Origin: Prorocentrum cordatum
Lineage: Eukaryota; Sar; Dinophyceae; Prorocentrales; Prorocentraceae
Direction: 5' to 3'
DNA: 64,000 nt
Assembly (NCBI GenBank): GCA_963575745.1
Contig: CAUYUJ010003597.1
Span: 1-64,000 of the forward strand
The position numbers were made by a program, and so were the translations under genes. Of the stretch, positions 63,968-64,000 are shown piece after piece. Under the pieces are notes generated by a model, which had not been told where the DNA came from, searched no databases, and saw only the letters and a program-made list of their open reading frames with translations. Each line of letters opens with the position of its first letter. The first letter of the stretch is position 1.

Positions 63968-64000
63968 GTACGTAGGGGCTTCGTTGGCCGTTCCGTGCTT

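Overview
The window looks like repeat-rich nuclear DNA of a dinoflagellate. Two 17-base antisense copies of the 3' part of the dinoflagellate spliced leader lie at 30141-30199. The edge genes favour C or G at third codon positions. The window also carries very large amounts of tri-, tetra- and pentanucleotide repeat and GC-rich satellite. I cannot name the genus.

Layout. 1-881 (minus) is the 5' part of a type II membrane protein with a Cys-rich module and a glycosyltransferase-like DPD motif. 2746-25522 is one 22.8 kb LTR retrotransposon of Ty1/copia order, on the minus strand. It has 343/344 bp LTRs, a probable PBS and PPT, and a near-perfect 5 bp target duplication inside a satellite monomer. 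From its 5' end (right) it reads: a zinc-finger/coiled-coil leader, gag with CCCH-like fingers, protease, integrase, reverse transcriptase and RNase H. About 11.5 kb of further same-strand coding sequence follows, which ordinary copia elements lack. That extra part includes a methyltransferase-like domain, an SGNH-hydrolase-like region, an ORF with an ART-like HGTS motif and an ORF with a Tpt1/KptA-like RACQGHS motif. Frameshifts and all three stop codons break the coding, so this copy is probably dead. The LTRs are about 95% identical by hand count. Its internal region also carries 21 exact copies of an 11 bp palindrome, CGRCTNAGYCG.

25.5-34 kb and 48.6-50.8 kb hold blocks of a ~387 bp CCTCTTGGGGCC-rich satellite. 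These repeatedly pass into a GC-rich box, an AT/CATA or CATTA microsatellite and a terminal hairpin, an order resembling non-autonomous Helentron/HINE elements. 35.0-38.7 kb is CTC then ATC microsatellite. 41.7-41.9 kb holds a helicase C-terminal remnant. 42.1-43.9 kb holds a 60 bp and a ~160 bp tandem array. 46.67-46.85 and 51.74-51.90 kb are two copies of a small inverted-repeat element with 5 bp target duplications. 53.5-58.1 kb is a ~2-2.6 kb composite module present twice. 58.3-59.2 kb is a 12 bp repeat. A second copy of a mosaic seen at 1.1 and 32.7 kb lies at 59.5-60.2 kb.

62.9-64.0 kb (plus) contains exon-like pieces of a gene with strong C/G third-position bias that runs off the right edge. 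Apart from the two edge genes and the retrotransposon, I see no intact protein-coding gene. Long open frames across the satellites and trinucleotide repeats are explained by repeats that lack stop codons.
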